Origin: Axinella damicornis
Lineage: Eukaryota; Porifera; Demospongiae; Axinellida; Axinellidae
Direction of reading: 5' to 3'
Assembly: GCA_963931865.1 (NCBI GenBank)
Contig: OZ007517.1
Span: forward strand, 6,337,707-6,401,706
Length of the DNA stretch: 64,000 nucleotides
Each line of letters opens with the position of its first letter. The stretch's first letter is position 1. Positions 11,660 through 23,153 of the stretch are shown in pieces. Under the pieces are notes generated by a model. That model ran no database searches. It saw nothing but the letters and a program-made list of their open reading frames with translations, and was not told the DNA's origin. The position numbers and the translations under genes are program-made.

Positions 11660-12050
11660 GCATGTGACATGTGTGTTATATGTCACATGTCTGTGCCAGG
11701 TTAGGAATTGGGACATTTCCGGTTTGACACAGGCCTGCAACAGATCTGTTATGTGCGTCTGTACAGGTACATGTGTATGTACAGACTAATCTGTACAGGT
11801 ACATACATACAGACTGGGGGGAAAACTCTCGCAGGCCTGCAACAGGCCTGCACTACAGGTGTACATTACAGGCATATAACAGATCTGCAACAGGCCTGTG
11901 TCATGTAGCAGACCTGTGCATGCTACTGCAGGTCTGGAACAGTACTGGTACATGTATGTAGACCTCAGTACTTGTACAATGTACAGACCTGTACAGGTCT
12001 GCTACATTGATGTTACATGTCTGTGCACGGCCATCAGATTCTGCCTGGGT
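11660..12050 (+). repeat. Degenerate tandem array of ACAGRYCTG-type motifs
   Basis: Motifs such as CAACAGGCCTG, ACAGATCTG, GTACAGACCTG and ACAGGTACATG recur every 10-30 bases with drifting spacing. The array has no coding potential. 12050-12300 contains nothing recognisable. Confidence 0.55.
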
Positions 12051-12309
12051 CTGTCACAGTTGTGTGACATACCTGTAAATGGCATGATATATAGTACACA
12101 ACGTTACTAACAAGCACTATTAACTCTCTACGGATGAGTATGGCTGGCTGCTCATATGCAGTCTGTAGGGACGGAGTGTCATTCCTTCACTTCTTCATTT
12201 CGTGCCTTGCCTCGCAGCACTTCTGTGTCAGATCGCGGTTGAGAAGGCTGTAGTTCACCTCCAGGTGCTTGTCTTTGACTAAGCCTGCACTTTGAGAAAA
12301 CAATATCAT

Positions 12310-14556
12310 GCAGACATCATCAGAGACAGATCATCGATAGCATTGTTTATCTGGGGGTTGATCCCTTTTGTTGCACTTGAAGTAGCAAGTCTTTCAGTGG
12401 AGTAGAAGATTCCAATGAGTGTCCTCATCAGCCCTGGCTTTGCGAGCTCAAGGGCAGCCGTCAGCTCAGATTTAACAATGTATACAGTATACGCCACACT
12501 TCTCCTGGATCTCAACTTTCTGTAACCAAGTTATAATTCCCTGTGAGCATGTATGCAAGTTATACCAGGAACTTACCTGGGTCCAGCGGGCCAGCCTCAA
12601 ATGCCTGCTGCTCACGGGAGAGTTCGCTCGATGATATTGCCTGAACTGGTGGGTTCTTTGAATGCGCTGGCTAAAAGGAGAGTTGCAGCATGCTAAAACG
12701 TGTGTACTATTACGGTACACTTGTAGACTCACTGATTGGCCAGTGCTCGTAGCATGTTGCTGATGTGGAGGTAAAGACTAGTCAGGAGAAGTCTTTAGAT
12801 TGGCGGAACCAGGAATGTGAGTATACACACACATTGTTAATTGTAATGAATATAGTACGTACTTAACACAAACCCAGCAATTCAAGCATGGCATGGTTTC
12901 CTGAATATTTTTCTCCCTCCTTTCCATATTGGATAGCTGAATGGGAAGCAAAAGATGATAGTATTGTTTTACCAAGAACCAAAATACCGGCTGGCTGGCG
13001 ATACTGCTCAACGCCTCTGTGGTGTATTAGCTGTTGTTGTGGAAGTGGTTTTCCACATTGAACTATTAATTTACTAAAGCCACCATTTTCCCACATTTAA
13101 CGGACCTGATTTAGACTAAGACTAACAGTGGGAGGTTAATTAAACTACTATGTGAATACTATCAAGGGTGTCTTTGGCGGCTCGATGCACCCTTGATACT
13201 ATGCAGGTATTACCATACACACAACCTGTTCGGTAGAAGTGTGTTCAACTTCAAGCTGCGAATCACTGGGTTTATCGCAGGTACCACCACTGAGGTGACT
13301 GACAAGTTATGTCTGGTAGGCCAATTGACCCGGAGTTGGTCCTGCATGTAAGGAAAGAAGCATGAACTATTTGCACTGACGTAATAGTAATAACGTTTAC
13401 TTACTTGGCAGGTCCGTGGAAGGAGCTGAAGTCTGCAACTTCATATCATATAGTTGCTTCTGTGTATCTTGCAGGTCTGCCTCCAACGAAACAACCTTCT
13501 GCTCACTTTCATCCAACTCCTTGAGAAGCGAAGTAATTTTGTTTTCTTAGGCCTTTATTTTAGCCTTCAGCTCTGCTTCCCTATCCTCCTTCACACAAAC
13601 ACAGCTGCTGCCTGCTGGTTACCAGTTTCAGTGGCAGCCAGTTTCCGGGCCTTCGCCTCCAACCTCGCCTCCTTCCTGGCAGATGCTGCTGATGTCGATT
13701 CTTCTGTCAGCTTTCTTTTGCTCTTCTTGTTTTTTGTCAATTTGGCCTCAGCCTCCTGCGTTGTTGTCAGTTCTCGCTCGAGCTCTTGCTCCTGCGTTGT
13801 TGTTTCTGGTTCATTCTCAAGCTCCTGCTTGTTATCTGGAGTAAAATGCATGCACATTTATGATACAGTACGTAGCCACTCCCCTACCGGGTGTCATGCA
13901 ACAGGTGCTACCCATGTAGTGTCGCTGGGTAGCACTTTTTCCCTGTGCCCCATTGGAAAGTGCATTTGCAAGGTACGTAGGATATCAATCACTTGCGGTT
14001 CTCAGATCCATTTACGTGGAATGATACTTGTTCGCTGTTGCTCTTCTGTCCACCGTACGAGAGCGTACTGGAACTACATTGCAGAATAGCTTGTAGCTGC
14101 CGCAGCTGTGTGTGCAATAACGCATAGGAGGTATTTTGACAGTAATAATATCGTTTTGTCTTCAATTGCTACAATGCGTAACTCCATTCCCATTCTTTAA
14201 GTTCTCCATAAATGGTTTGCAGTTCTCCCTTGTGGTTTTACGTAATGTTTGTCCTCTTTGATTCAGTTCAAAATTGTACAGAAGTACATTTACGTATGTT
14301 GTCGAGTGAAATTGTTGTATGAGGTCATTTGGATTGGCGTAGCCACGTTGCACTTCTCTCATGCTCCATCCACACAATCTCCACTTCACGGGTGTCAGCT
14401 AGATGATCAGGGATCCTTACTACAGTACCAATTTGGGGCACACTCCCCACCCACTCTGGATGGTTGACCGCCACCAGTCTCCCTGGGTTTAAATCTTTGG
14501 GCATGTCGGCATTATGCTGCACTGCAGTCTTGCCTCGCAGGTTTCCGATGTATATC
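12310..14556 (-). pseudogene. Coiled-coil protein with BEN-like C-terminus, broken
   Basis: Exon-like segments occur in order on the minus strand inside the SNRNP40-like intron. At 14556-14330, after an AG border, there is a basic/chromo-like stretch (KDLNPGRLVAVNHPEWVGSV, then VEIVWMEHER). At 13857-13415 there is a strong Glu/Lys coiled coil (TQEQELERELTTTQEAEAKL) that changes frame near 13605 and meets TAA before SLLKELDESEQKVVSLEADL. At 13096-12865 lies FSKLIVQCGKPLPQQQ. At about 12674-12584 a short exon (AHSKNPPVQAISSSELSREQ) has a good donor. At 12515-12310 lies GLMRTLIGIFYSTERLATSS followed by TKGINPQINNAID, which resembles the BEN DNA-binding domain pattern. That these form one gene, and the BEN call, are inference; the frame breaks are direct. 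Confidence 0.5.
13100..13420. other. Intron with short inverted pair
   Basis: At 13160-13195 ATCAAGGGTG ... CACCCTTGAT flanks GGCGGCTCGATGC; the same core (GGCGGCTCGATGCGCCCTTG) recurs at 38405-38425. No gene is visible. Confidence 0.4.
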
Positions 14557-14599
14557 TGAAGGAATTGTGCAATGTAAATCACTGAAAAACAATAAGAAA

Positions 14600-15825
14600 T
14601 CTAGACATGATGGGATGCTATATATGTAGTGGAGGCTAGTGCCTCGGTTCTCCAGCTGCATGTGCTTTTTGCTGGCTGTCAGGGTTCTGAAGGCATATAG
14701 GAATGGGACATTCTGCCCTGTCTGGCTGTGGGAAGACGTGACAAATAACTTCCAAGAAGGAGTGGTAGTTGAGGGTCAGAACTATGGCAGATGTCCTTAT
14801 CTGCCTCCGCTTGGCGTAGCAAGGATGCACATGATCCATATATTGCTACTTGATATTGTCCACTGAAGTTAGGAAGCGCACTATAGCTAGATTTGCTGGA
14901 ATTGGCTGTTCATCCTTAAAATAATTCGTCGTAAGAAACTACATGGTGAATTCAGTGGTCTCGGGTATTCAATGTTACGTGTACATGTAAATGCAAAGTA
15001 TTCTGCAATCAGTGAAACGTTGAGCATGAAACAGTAATACTATCACAGAGTCGGTAGACTCTGTATGTAGGGATACGACGTACACGCAATATATGCTAAT
15101 ACAAAAGAATCTCTCCAAATCTCAGAAACGGTACACTTATAAGCCTTTATAACCACATACCGTTCATCTTCGAGTGTTTTCATGACCAACAAGACTCCTC
15201 GCGTCGCGAAAAACCGTCGCGAAAGTACCACACAAGGTACTCGCAAAACGGGCAAATTGTTTTTCTTTCTTCTTCTTCTTTCTTCTTCTTCTTCTTCAGA
15301 CGGGCTAGCTCTACGTCGCCTCAATCTCTCATGATGGTTTTCGCACGAAAAAGCAGCATTTCACACTGAGTAGTGCACCTGGCCATCGCTTTTTCGCAAC
15401 CTCCAAGTTTTCACCACGCGGCTGCAGCTGCCCACTTAATAACTATGGCTTCTTTAGTCACGCCATTTTCTCGTTTGTACGCATGCGCGATCACTTAGCA
15501 ACGAACGTAATTATTACTCAAGATCGCTGAATTAGAATTGTCTTGCGCCGTTGTGGTTTACTACTGTGTTCTGTGAGGGCTGAATGCCTATCTATAAATC
15601 TTGCTACTTCTGGTATAGCTAATAATATTATGGTCTTCAGAGTTCAGACAGGGATCACTGCCTTAGTATCCATCCAGAAAAGGGTTGACTTGAGTCTGAT
15701 TCTTCAGCCAATGTGAGTACCGGAGTCAATATTGTCCATAAACCAAAGCAAGGCTCCTACTACTTGTGAGGACACCGACTTCTGCTCTGTGATGGCAAAT
15801 TGCATCCGCTGCTGCTAAAAAAAAG
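14600..15825. other. Intron/intergenic sequence, one possible minus exon
   Basis: At about 14732-14640 (minus) an AG border is followed by QTGQNVPFLYAFRTLTASKK and more open frame. It may be a further 5' exon of the coiled-coil gene, but I cannot name it. 15255-15298 is a CTT-rich microsatellite. Otherwise nothing recognisable. Confidence 0.3.
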
Positions 15826-15831
15826 ACATAA

Positions 15832-16106
15832 ACAAGTAATAAAAAACATTTGAAAATGTAACAGGATGTAGGGATACCAGAACGGCAAAAAGTAAGGAAA
15901 CAAGGCAGGGATGATCGCACAAAACAGTGAAGTATACAATCCCCCTACATATCTTTTTCATTATACACGTATATGGAAAAAGATCTCTGTAGGGGGGGTT
16001 GTATACTTCACTGTTTTGTGCGATCATCCCTGCCTTGTTTCCTTACTTTTTGCCGTTCTGGTATCCCTACATCCTGTTACATTTTCAAATGTTTTTTATT
16101 ACTTGT
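15832..16106. mobile_element. 275-bp near-perfect palindrome (foldback element)
   Basis: Left arm ACAAGTAATAAAAAACATTT (15832) and right arm ending at 16106 are inverse for about 130 bp each, around a short loop near 15965-15980. The predicted RNA or single strand would form one long hairpin. The arms are so similar that the insertion or duplication must be recent. No transposase and no clear target duplication. Confidence 0.75.
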
Positions 16107-16670
16107 GATAGTATAAGCAAGTAAGTACTATATAAGAACAAGAAGGACAATGCAAGCAGATAAACATAAAGAAACAAATCTATGACGAAGGATGGGAGAG
16201 GTTACATGACAAGATGAGGTGGATGGTGGAATCGTGATCACAATCAAACAGCTGAGTCTCATTCAATTCAAGACAATTTTAGCCTTAACCAACTGCTTAC
16301 GAAGAGTAGAATGACCCAGAAGAATGTATGAAGGGCGAGAAACTAGATGAGAAATAGAAGGATAGGCAGCAAGAATGATCGATTTAAGGTGAGAAAAACG
16401 AAGATGAGGAAGGAAGCGAAAGAAGGGACGAGCCAAATGTGGAGTAACATGGGAACGTGAGGACATGAGGTAAGCATTGCACTAAGCTACGACGTCAATT
16501 GACAAAAGAAACCGGATAGTCATGAGCACGGGCATACTTTGGTGGAGCAGTTTTACCTTGGACCGTGGCACGAGCAAGTGCATGAGCAGATCCACCACAG
16601 TATGTCCACCTCCCAAATAGCCTATGTTATCTGCAAAACAATTGAGCATAGCTCGCTTACCAACTCAACA
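16107..16670. other. No recognisable feature
   Basis: Purine-rich stretches (16300-16470) give short spurious frames. I see no gene or repeat. Confidence 0.4.
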
Positions 16671-16671
16671 A

Positions 16672-16797
16672 GAACTTACCTAGCCTCGTTCCCAGTCCCA
16701 CACCCAGCTTTTCGTCACTTGCAGTACGGTAAAGCTTTACCGTACTGCAAGCGACGAAAAGCTGGGCGTGGGACTGGGAACGAGGCTAGAACTTACC
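16672..16797. mobile_element. 108-bp palindromic element with perfect 9-bp TSD
   Basis: TAGCCTCGTTCCCAGTCCCA at 16681 is mirrored up to 16788 with only one or two mismatches across arms of about 54 bp. GAACTTACC is duplicated exactly (16672-16680, 16789-16797). It is the cleanest example of the TAGCCTCG-ended family here. Confidence 0.85.
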
Positions 16798-16799
16798 TG

Positions 16800-17855
16800 C
16801 ATCAGTCTACACGTACCTCTGCCATAGTACCGGTAATACTGCTGTCCTACAGCCAAGCTGCCTGCCGCACTAGTCCAATGATACACGTAGAATGGTGTTG
16901 TCTAAATGAAGTTGTTGAACCCTAACTGCCTGCTGGCTAGCCTTGTTTAGTGTGCTCACACGTGATCCAACATTCATTCTCACCTAATATACTTAGCAGC
17001 CAGTTATTGGCTGTGTGACACACTCTAAGGACGACCTGTCAGAGGCGGGTTTTAGCACAATCTAAACCCATTTTTTTAATACCCTCTTTGCCTGTTCCAT
17101 GCTTCCAGTCTAAAGGTTACCTCAGCTCTACCACTTCCAACACTAAGGTGGCGGCATGGATTGCTAAAAGCAGTGTCTCTTTCTACATAGTATTCTCACC
17201 AGCTATAGCTTTTGAACCACACTGAGTTAAAATGACTTATTCTTGATTGCCACAAATGTTGAGGGAAATCAACAAGTGGGCGGAGTAGGCTTTCATGGGG
17301 GCCTGAACTGCAGTCGATGTACTGGTGGTACATGTTCCGACAACTAGATCGGGCACGGGCAACTAGATTGGTGGATCTAACATAGTTTTTTTCCAGCAAA
17401 TGCATCAGCGCTGATAACATTGGTAGTGCCTCCACTGGGGTTCTGTACCGTCACAAAGTTACCCTGCTAAGTCTGCTGTGCTTGTCTTTGCGGAGCACTC
17501 AGGCTCATGCTAGGACTGTCACCATCGTCATCGAAAGTCTGTTCTTTGACCACTGGTGGTAGGGGTAGACTGCTTCAATTTATACGTAATACTACTGTCA
17601 TGACATATCTATCTATAGCCCATGCCATGTGCTAAACTCAAAATATTTTTTACTAGGCCAGAGCCGAGTTGGCCGTGCCTGTGTTCTTGAATGAGAACTA
17701 CACGCACTGGTATAAAACGTGTTCTCTCTACCTATGTATGACATTTCTCACTTGAAAAAATATCCTAGGCTCTTCCTTTTTGCCCATGTAAAGTAGAGCT
17801 TGAGAACAAGGCTACACGTATTAAGTTATCCCTTTTGTTTTTCTTCTCCTCTCAG
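16800..17855. other. Intron without recognisable feature
   Basis: Unique-looking sequence upstream of the fifth SNRNP40-like exon, ending in a good polypyrimidine tract (17830-17855). No gene seen. Confidence 0.4.
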
Positions 17856-17908
17856 CTGTGGGACATTCGGAAGAAAGGTGCTGCACAAACGTTCAACAGT
17901 ATTACCAG
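17856..17908 (+). pseudogene. SNRNP40: SNRNP40-like exon 5 (isolated)
   Basis: Between CTCAG and GTAATT the frame reads LWDIRKKGAAQTFNSIT, matching the next WD40 blade of the U5 40 kDa protein after the exon ending at 9714. The 8.1-kb intron between them is far larger than the other introns. The remaining blades of the propeller are not found downstream in the window, so the gene is either truncated or its last exons lie elsewhere. Confidence 0.75.
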
Positions 17909-17909
17909 G

Positions 17910-19100
17910 TAATTTGGGTAATCACTAGTTCAGTCGTATACAGAATAATGACACATGGTCAGGTGATCTTTTATGAGTGCCACGTACACTCACATGTGCA
18001 GGGTTCATAGTTCCATTTAGGATATTTGGTGGGGGCTTTGGGGGGGGAGGGGGGGGGGGGGGGATAGCATGTCGGTTCATCTATACTGTGATAGCCACAC
18101 GTCATCATGGTATCAGAGGAAGACTACCACCAGCCGTGTTACTTCTGCGTCCAAAAATGTATCACTGCTAGGTTGCAGTATCAGCCTTATTGGTAAATGT
18201 TTCAAAGGCAAAATCGTTAGTGCATAATGTGTGTAGCCAGGAGCACATGAGCCGCCGAAGGAGTGTTGAACTGGTATAGACATGTTGTAGTCCCTCACAC
18301 CTTATGGTCATACCTTATATGGAAGACCTCTGCGGTACCGTGTAAGTGGCTGCTGATAATATTCACAATTTGCGGGCGGTACGCATAGCCAGAACGATCG
18401 TGCATCTGCTTCTAAACATTTCTAACACTGCGAGTTAGCCAAGGCCCATGGACAGACCTGCCTCAGCGGAACAGGGCTACATGAAAGCATTCTACGTGAG
18501 AGCGAAGGAACCATGCAAAACGCTCCTTTCCAGACGTGTACTTCTGAAGAAGGTTGCAGAAACCAAGTAACAGGTAGCTCAGTAAGATAGTAAGATTCCA
18601 CACGGTTTGTCATTCAGGGTATTACGTAAACTGGATCGCTTCCTTCTCGTTCACTGCACTTGATGTTTCACAGAAGCTTCGAAGATGGACATATCCATTT
18701 TATGCAGTCTCTTTAACCAGTAGTGTAGTTCATTCTAGAAACGCAGTGAACCTTCGTTGGTTTGCTTTGTCAAAGCCGCTGCACGTAGTGCCATCGTCCT
18801 AGGCAGCTACGTAGCTCTAGTATCTATATACAGTACTTCAAAGAATCTGGAACCCCTCCCTAGATCAGGTCAATTAGAGGGGCACGGTGGATCTCTCCCT
18901 GCCGGTATGCCAGCAATGGGGCTCTGTGCTGAGTTACAATCACTACATCAGTGCAGTGTACGTGTATCACAATTCTCAGGTCAATCACACACGGTAGACT
19001 TGTGGACCTCCCTAGTATACCTTTAATCAGTATTCCGGAAGTTACATCACATGGAAAATTGATACAATAATGTTTCCTGGGACTGGTATGCACCTGTACA
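17910..19100. other. No gene recognised; poly-G run
   Basis: A G-rich run (18028-18062) is a mononucleotide tract. Short open frames on either strand have no motif. Nothing else seen. Confidence 0.4.
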
Positions 19101-19108
19101 TGTACAGT

Positions 19109-19700
19109 GCACGTCACTAGCCTCGTTCCCAGGCTCCTCCCCCTGCGCGCGCCGACGAAAAATACAGCCTGGTATGCTTTCGCATGTGATATGCGGCACG
19201 TTGACGTCACTGCTATAATTCACTTATCTGTTACGTCACAACTGGAGCGTGCCGACTTCTGTGGCAGCGATTGATCGACATAGGAAGATTTACCGATGGC
19301 GACGACTGCGGAGAACGTTACCTGGCAATACAGACACCCGTGGATAGCGGTACAGTTCAGTATAAGGTACAAAATGCAACTTACTCGTTCCAGACTGTCC
19401 GGTGACGATAATCTGTCCCCGAGGATTGATGAGCGCCATTTACTGCACAGCGTGGTGTTTGTTTACGCTTCTACAGGCTAAGACTTGTAACTCTTGGTTG
19501 CATGCTTCAAAACTACATACAATTTTATACAGCAGCTGCTGCACGTGAGTGACGTGAACACTTACACTGCTGATGTTTGGTGACCTCGACATGCGTCAGT
19601 GCCGTGGAATCACGTGCGAAAGCGTACCAGGCTCTCCTCCTCCGTAATTTTCTTCACCGCGTGCACAGGGGGGAGCCTGGGAACGAGGCTAGTACGTCAC
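19109..19700. mobile_element. 574-bp TAGCCTCG-ended element, 9-bp TSD
   Basis: The ends TAGCCTCGTTCCCAGGCTCC (19118) and its inverse (ending 19691) enclose about 500 bp. Inner inverted pairs include GGTATGCTTTCGCATGTGAT against ATCACGTGCGAAAGCGTACC. Flanks GCACGTCAC and GTACGTCAC differ at one of nine positions. No transposase is encoded. Confidence 0.75.
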
Positions 19701-19857
19701 TGCATGAGCTAAATAACAACTAGCAACACGTGACTCATGGAGGGAGATTCGCGATCATGTTGTGTTGAACAGGCTGATCTACGTACGTGTACATCACGGG
19801 GCACATGCTGTACGAGAATTACACAATCATTGTTTTTGGTTCACAATCAATGCATTA

Positions 19858-20270
19858 ACTAGAGGTGCTCAGCAGAGCATGTACCCCGTGCGCTGCTTTT
19901 ACTGCCGATTTGTAATACAGCATGCACGATGAGATTGCTAGGGCCTACTGATTTTAATGCAACATGCATGCAGAATAGGATACCGTAAGTTGTGGCAGTA
20001 ATGTTAGAAACTGGGTGGGGTCAAGTTGTATAAATTGGAACAGGGCTAATTGTCGACTTTCGCGCAACTTTTCTCAGCCTCTCAAGTGGATCTCTGGTCT
20101 GTGAGTTATGTAGACGCTAGTATTTTCTGAATTCTGACACTATTCTGAACTAAGCCTTCAACTAGGCCTTCACTGCTCAAACTGCTTGGACAGACAGACA
20201 GGCAGACGGACTAACTGACAGACAAACCGATCACTCTACCCCTGCTGCGCATGCGCGAACCAGGTAATAA
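19858..20270 (+). repeat. Dispersed repeat family T, copy 1
   Basis: It begins ACTAGAGGTGCTCAGCAGAGC ATGTACCCC and ends in GACAGACAAACCGATCACTC then GCGCATGCGCG. The same order of blocks recurs at 21022-21635. No open frame. Confidence 0.55.
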
Positions 20271-20379
20271 TACGTATGTCCTATCAGTAGGTCCAATCAG
20301 CTACAGGGTACGTGCAGATTGTAGCTGTTGACCCAAACAACCTTAATCATTGCATTGTTAACCTTGTACTACCACGGGG

Positions 20380-20956
20380 CCACAGTTACCAAATTGCCAG
20401 ACGCAATCCTCCTTTTGCCTTGGCCTGTGAACCTGTGAACCAACAACCAACCATGACATCATAATGACGTGTGCGTAGTATACGGAGGTATACGGTCCAA
20501 GAAATAAGATATACGGAGGTGCTCAAGTAATGGACACGTGCAATGAAGGTTGACGAGCACGTTGACGATCCAAGGCCGTGGAGGAAGAAGCGCGTCCTCC
20601 TACCAAGAAGCTCTGCAGTTGTGGGGCAGTTCTCTCATCACTGAGCGCACAACTGACTAAGCGTATATCACGTCTGAAAACACTTGGCTGGGTCGAATCA
20701 CTTGAAGGTACAGGCAGCGAGTTGGCTGCTGGTGCCCACATCCACCAAGAAGAAGCCTGTGGTGCAGTGCCCGTGTGCAGATCTGAAATTGAGGTAGGGA
20801 GAGGGCCTAGGGGGGATAGGGAGGCGGTTTTGACAGCATAAAAGGCTAGAATCCCTGGAAGTACCAAATTGCCACTTGAACACTTTTTTGCCTGAGGGGA
20901 GAATCAACCACAACCAACTAAATGGCATTGCGTCTGGCAATTTGGTAACTGTGGCC
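20380..20956. mobile_element. 577-bp inverted-repeat element
   Basis: GGCCACAGTTACCAAATTGC continuing as CAGACGCAAT at the left is mirrored exactly at the right (20924-20956), giving terminal repeats of about 32 bp. Inside, a plus-strand frame 20578-20841 has KLCSCGAVLSSLSAQLTKRI and looks coding-like but matches nothing I know. No clear target duplication. It sits between the two copies of repeat family T. Confidence 0.65.
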
Positions 20957-21021
20957 AGTGTGCACAGAATATTCAGGAAGGGTGAATGAATTACTTAACC
21001 TTTTGTGAATACTCTAAAAGC

Positions 21022-21640
21022 AACTAGAGGTGTTCATAGAACACATACCCCACGCTGAACGTCTACAGGCCAGGATGCATGCAGTGCAGCTACAATCAAC
21101 GTGACATCTCTGCCGCGGCGGCTATAGCGTATACTGTGTTTGTGTATGGCCATATCCAAGGTGTGGGAGTGACCGCTTACCATAATTATATAAACATTGT
21201 GAAGCTGGAGAGGTGGGGCCAAATGTTACGAATAATAGGAAATAGCCGGGAAAAGCAGCCGAAACAATAGCCATGATGTCTGTGAAGTACATAGATCGTG
21301 ACTGTTTTCTAGCGGTCATCTCAAAGCATGAAGTTTCCAAATGCACTGCGCGTCCTGTTCTTGATGGGACTCTGAGGTCATGAAGGTGTTGAGCCAATGT
21401 TATGAATAGTTATGAAAAGTAGGTAATAGCCGAAATACAGCGAAACGGAGCGTCTTGACTTCAGTCAGGTACACATAGAGCAGTTTTTTGCTATTTGCTA
21501 TTGTTTGACTCCATTTCGATGGTTTATGAGGGTCTGTGTGGGGAGATTTCAATTTTTTTCGCCTGACTGACAGACGACTGACTGACGGACAAAACCGATT
21601 GCTTAACCCCGCTTCGCGCATGCGCGCGCGGGGTAATTGT
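21022..21640 (+). repeat. Dispersed repeat family T, copy 2
   Basis: Blocks matching copy 1: CTAGAGGTGTTCATAGAACAC then ATACCCC at the start and GACGGACAAAACCGATTGCT then CGCATGCGCG at the end. The middle differs. Function unknown. Confidence 0.55.
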
Positions 21641-21936
21641 GTCGATTGACAGCACAATTACGTGGATTCTTTTGCAATGGCCACGCCCACCGGATGTACT
21701 TTTCCATGCACGTGGTTGAAAGACGCGATCTGTGTTTGACAGTAGATCTCCTGCGAATGAAGTAGCTACTGTATTGGTGAAAGTATCTTTGAGTTCAAGT
21801 TGGAGCAAAGGATGAAATTTATCCGATCGGAGAAAAAATCAGGCTGAGATAGCTCAAAAGAGTACGCTTTTTAAAGTGTGGCGCTAGTATTAAATTTTGA
21901 GAGGCTGACCAGTTGGCGTGTACGTGTACACAGTGC

Positions 21937-22058
21937 ATGAGCCAGTTTGTGTTCTGCCTTCTGAAGATGTGTTAGTCCTTACTCCCTTCACCTGTATTGG
22001 AGAAATTCCTCTTGGACTGGGCGGAATGAAATGTGACCGGTTTACTCCCAGCACAGGT
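21937..22058 (+). other. Possible orphan exon
   Basis: Between TACACAG and GTAAATC an open frame reads HEPVCVLPSEDVLVLTPFTC followed by IGEIPLGLGGMKCDRF. The composition and splice borders look real, but I do not recognise the protein and no partner exon is evident. On the opposite strand at 22100-22420 a second coding-like frame occurs (VQTLIQKLKVNIKQVVVSSL), also unidentified. Confidence 0.3.
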
Positions 22059-22527
22059 AAATCATACAAAAATAGCAGAAACAGTACTATATATAGTGTT
22101 TGAAATTGTTTGCACTGACGATTGAGCAGGAGGGTTCTGTACCTGTGAGGGCAGAGGGACCAATTGCGTAGGTTCAAGGCTGTTTTCCAGCCTCAGCACA
22201 GACAGCCTAAGACTGGATACCACAACTTGTTTAATATTCACTTTCAGTTTCTGAATCAGTGTCTGTACAGCAATGTGGATGGCATAATTATGGGAAAGGA
22301 TAAGTGCTAGAGTTGGTGTAAATCTATCAGTAGAAGCCTTGTAGGAATCCATATTATGCTGATGATATTGTGGGGGATAGTGTTTACAGGTAAACCAGTA
22401 GAAGCCAGGGATAGAGAGCACAATGAATTACGCTCCTTCCCTGGCCTGACTTTATACAGTTTCCCTTTGTTCAACTGAATGAGGCAAAGGGTCTGGGGAA
22501 AGACTATGCAGTTAAGAAACTAAGTAC

Positions 22528-22955
22528 TACTCACGTGACCCTCAACGAATCAGACCCCTCAGAATCAATCGCATGACGGAGCAGTAAATCGCTTATTGCA
22601 CACTTGAGTGTGCATTATGTAATATTTATATACCACTTTGCCGTGCATTACGGGTTTTAGTGCACGAGGGCAATCTAGTTAACGGTCGAGGGCGAGATAA
22701 TGCACGAGCCGAAGGCGAGTGCATTATCCGCCCGAGACCGTTAACTAGATTGCCCGAGTGCACTAAAGCCCATAATGCACGGCAAAGTGGTATCTAAACT
22801 GCTTAGTGCAACTCACCGACCCGAGACAGCCTTTGATCTTTGAAAAGTATGCATTATCTAGATAATGCACACTAAAGTGTGCAATAAGCGATTTAATGCT
22901 CCGTCATGTGATCGATTCTGAGGCGTCTGATTCGTTGAGGGTCACGTGAGTAGCA
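22528..22955. mobile_element. Nested foldback elements (428 bp)
   Basis: The outer arms CTACTCACGTGACCCTCAAC at 22528 and the inverse ending at 22955 run about 95 bp. Inside is another palindrome (22640-22795) with arms TACCACTTTGCCGTGCATTA then GTGCAC and CAATCTAGTTAACGGTC. The outer flanks AACTAAGTA and CACTAATTA agree at 7 of 9 positions. A related palindrome follows at 23029-23153 (TACCAGTTTCCAGTGCATTA and inverse), so the inner unit is a mobile family of its own. Confidence 0.7.
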
Positions 22956-23028
22956 CTAATTATAGATAATCACTTTTCGAAGATCAACGGCTGTTTCGGG
23001 TCAGTGAGTAGCGTTAAGTAGTTTAGAT

Positions 23029-23153
23029 ACCAGTTTCCAGTGCATTACGGGCTTTAGTGCACTCGGGCAATCTAGTTACGGTCTCGGGTGGATTATGCAT
23101 TAACTAGATTGCCCTTGTGCATTAAATCCCGTAATGCACTGCAAACTGGTATT
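23029..23153. mobile_element. 125-bp palindrome related to the nested inner unit
   Basis: Arms TACCAGTTTCCAGTGCATTA and CGGGCTTTAGTGCAC with CAATCTAGTT near the centre mirror each other. It shares core words with the palindrome at 22640-22795. No coding content. Confidence 0.65.
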
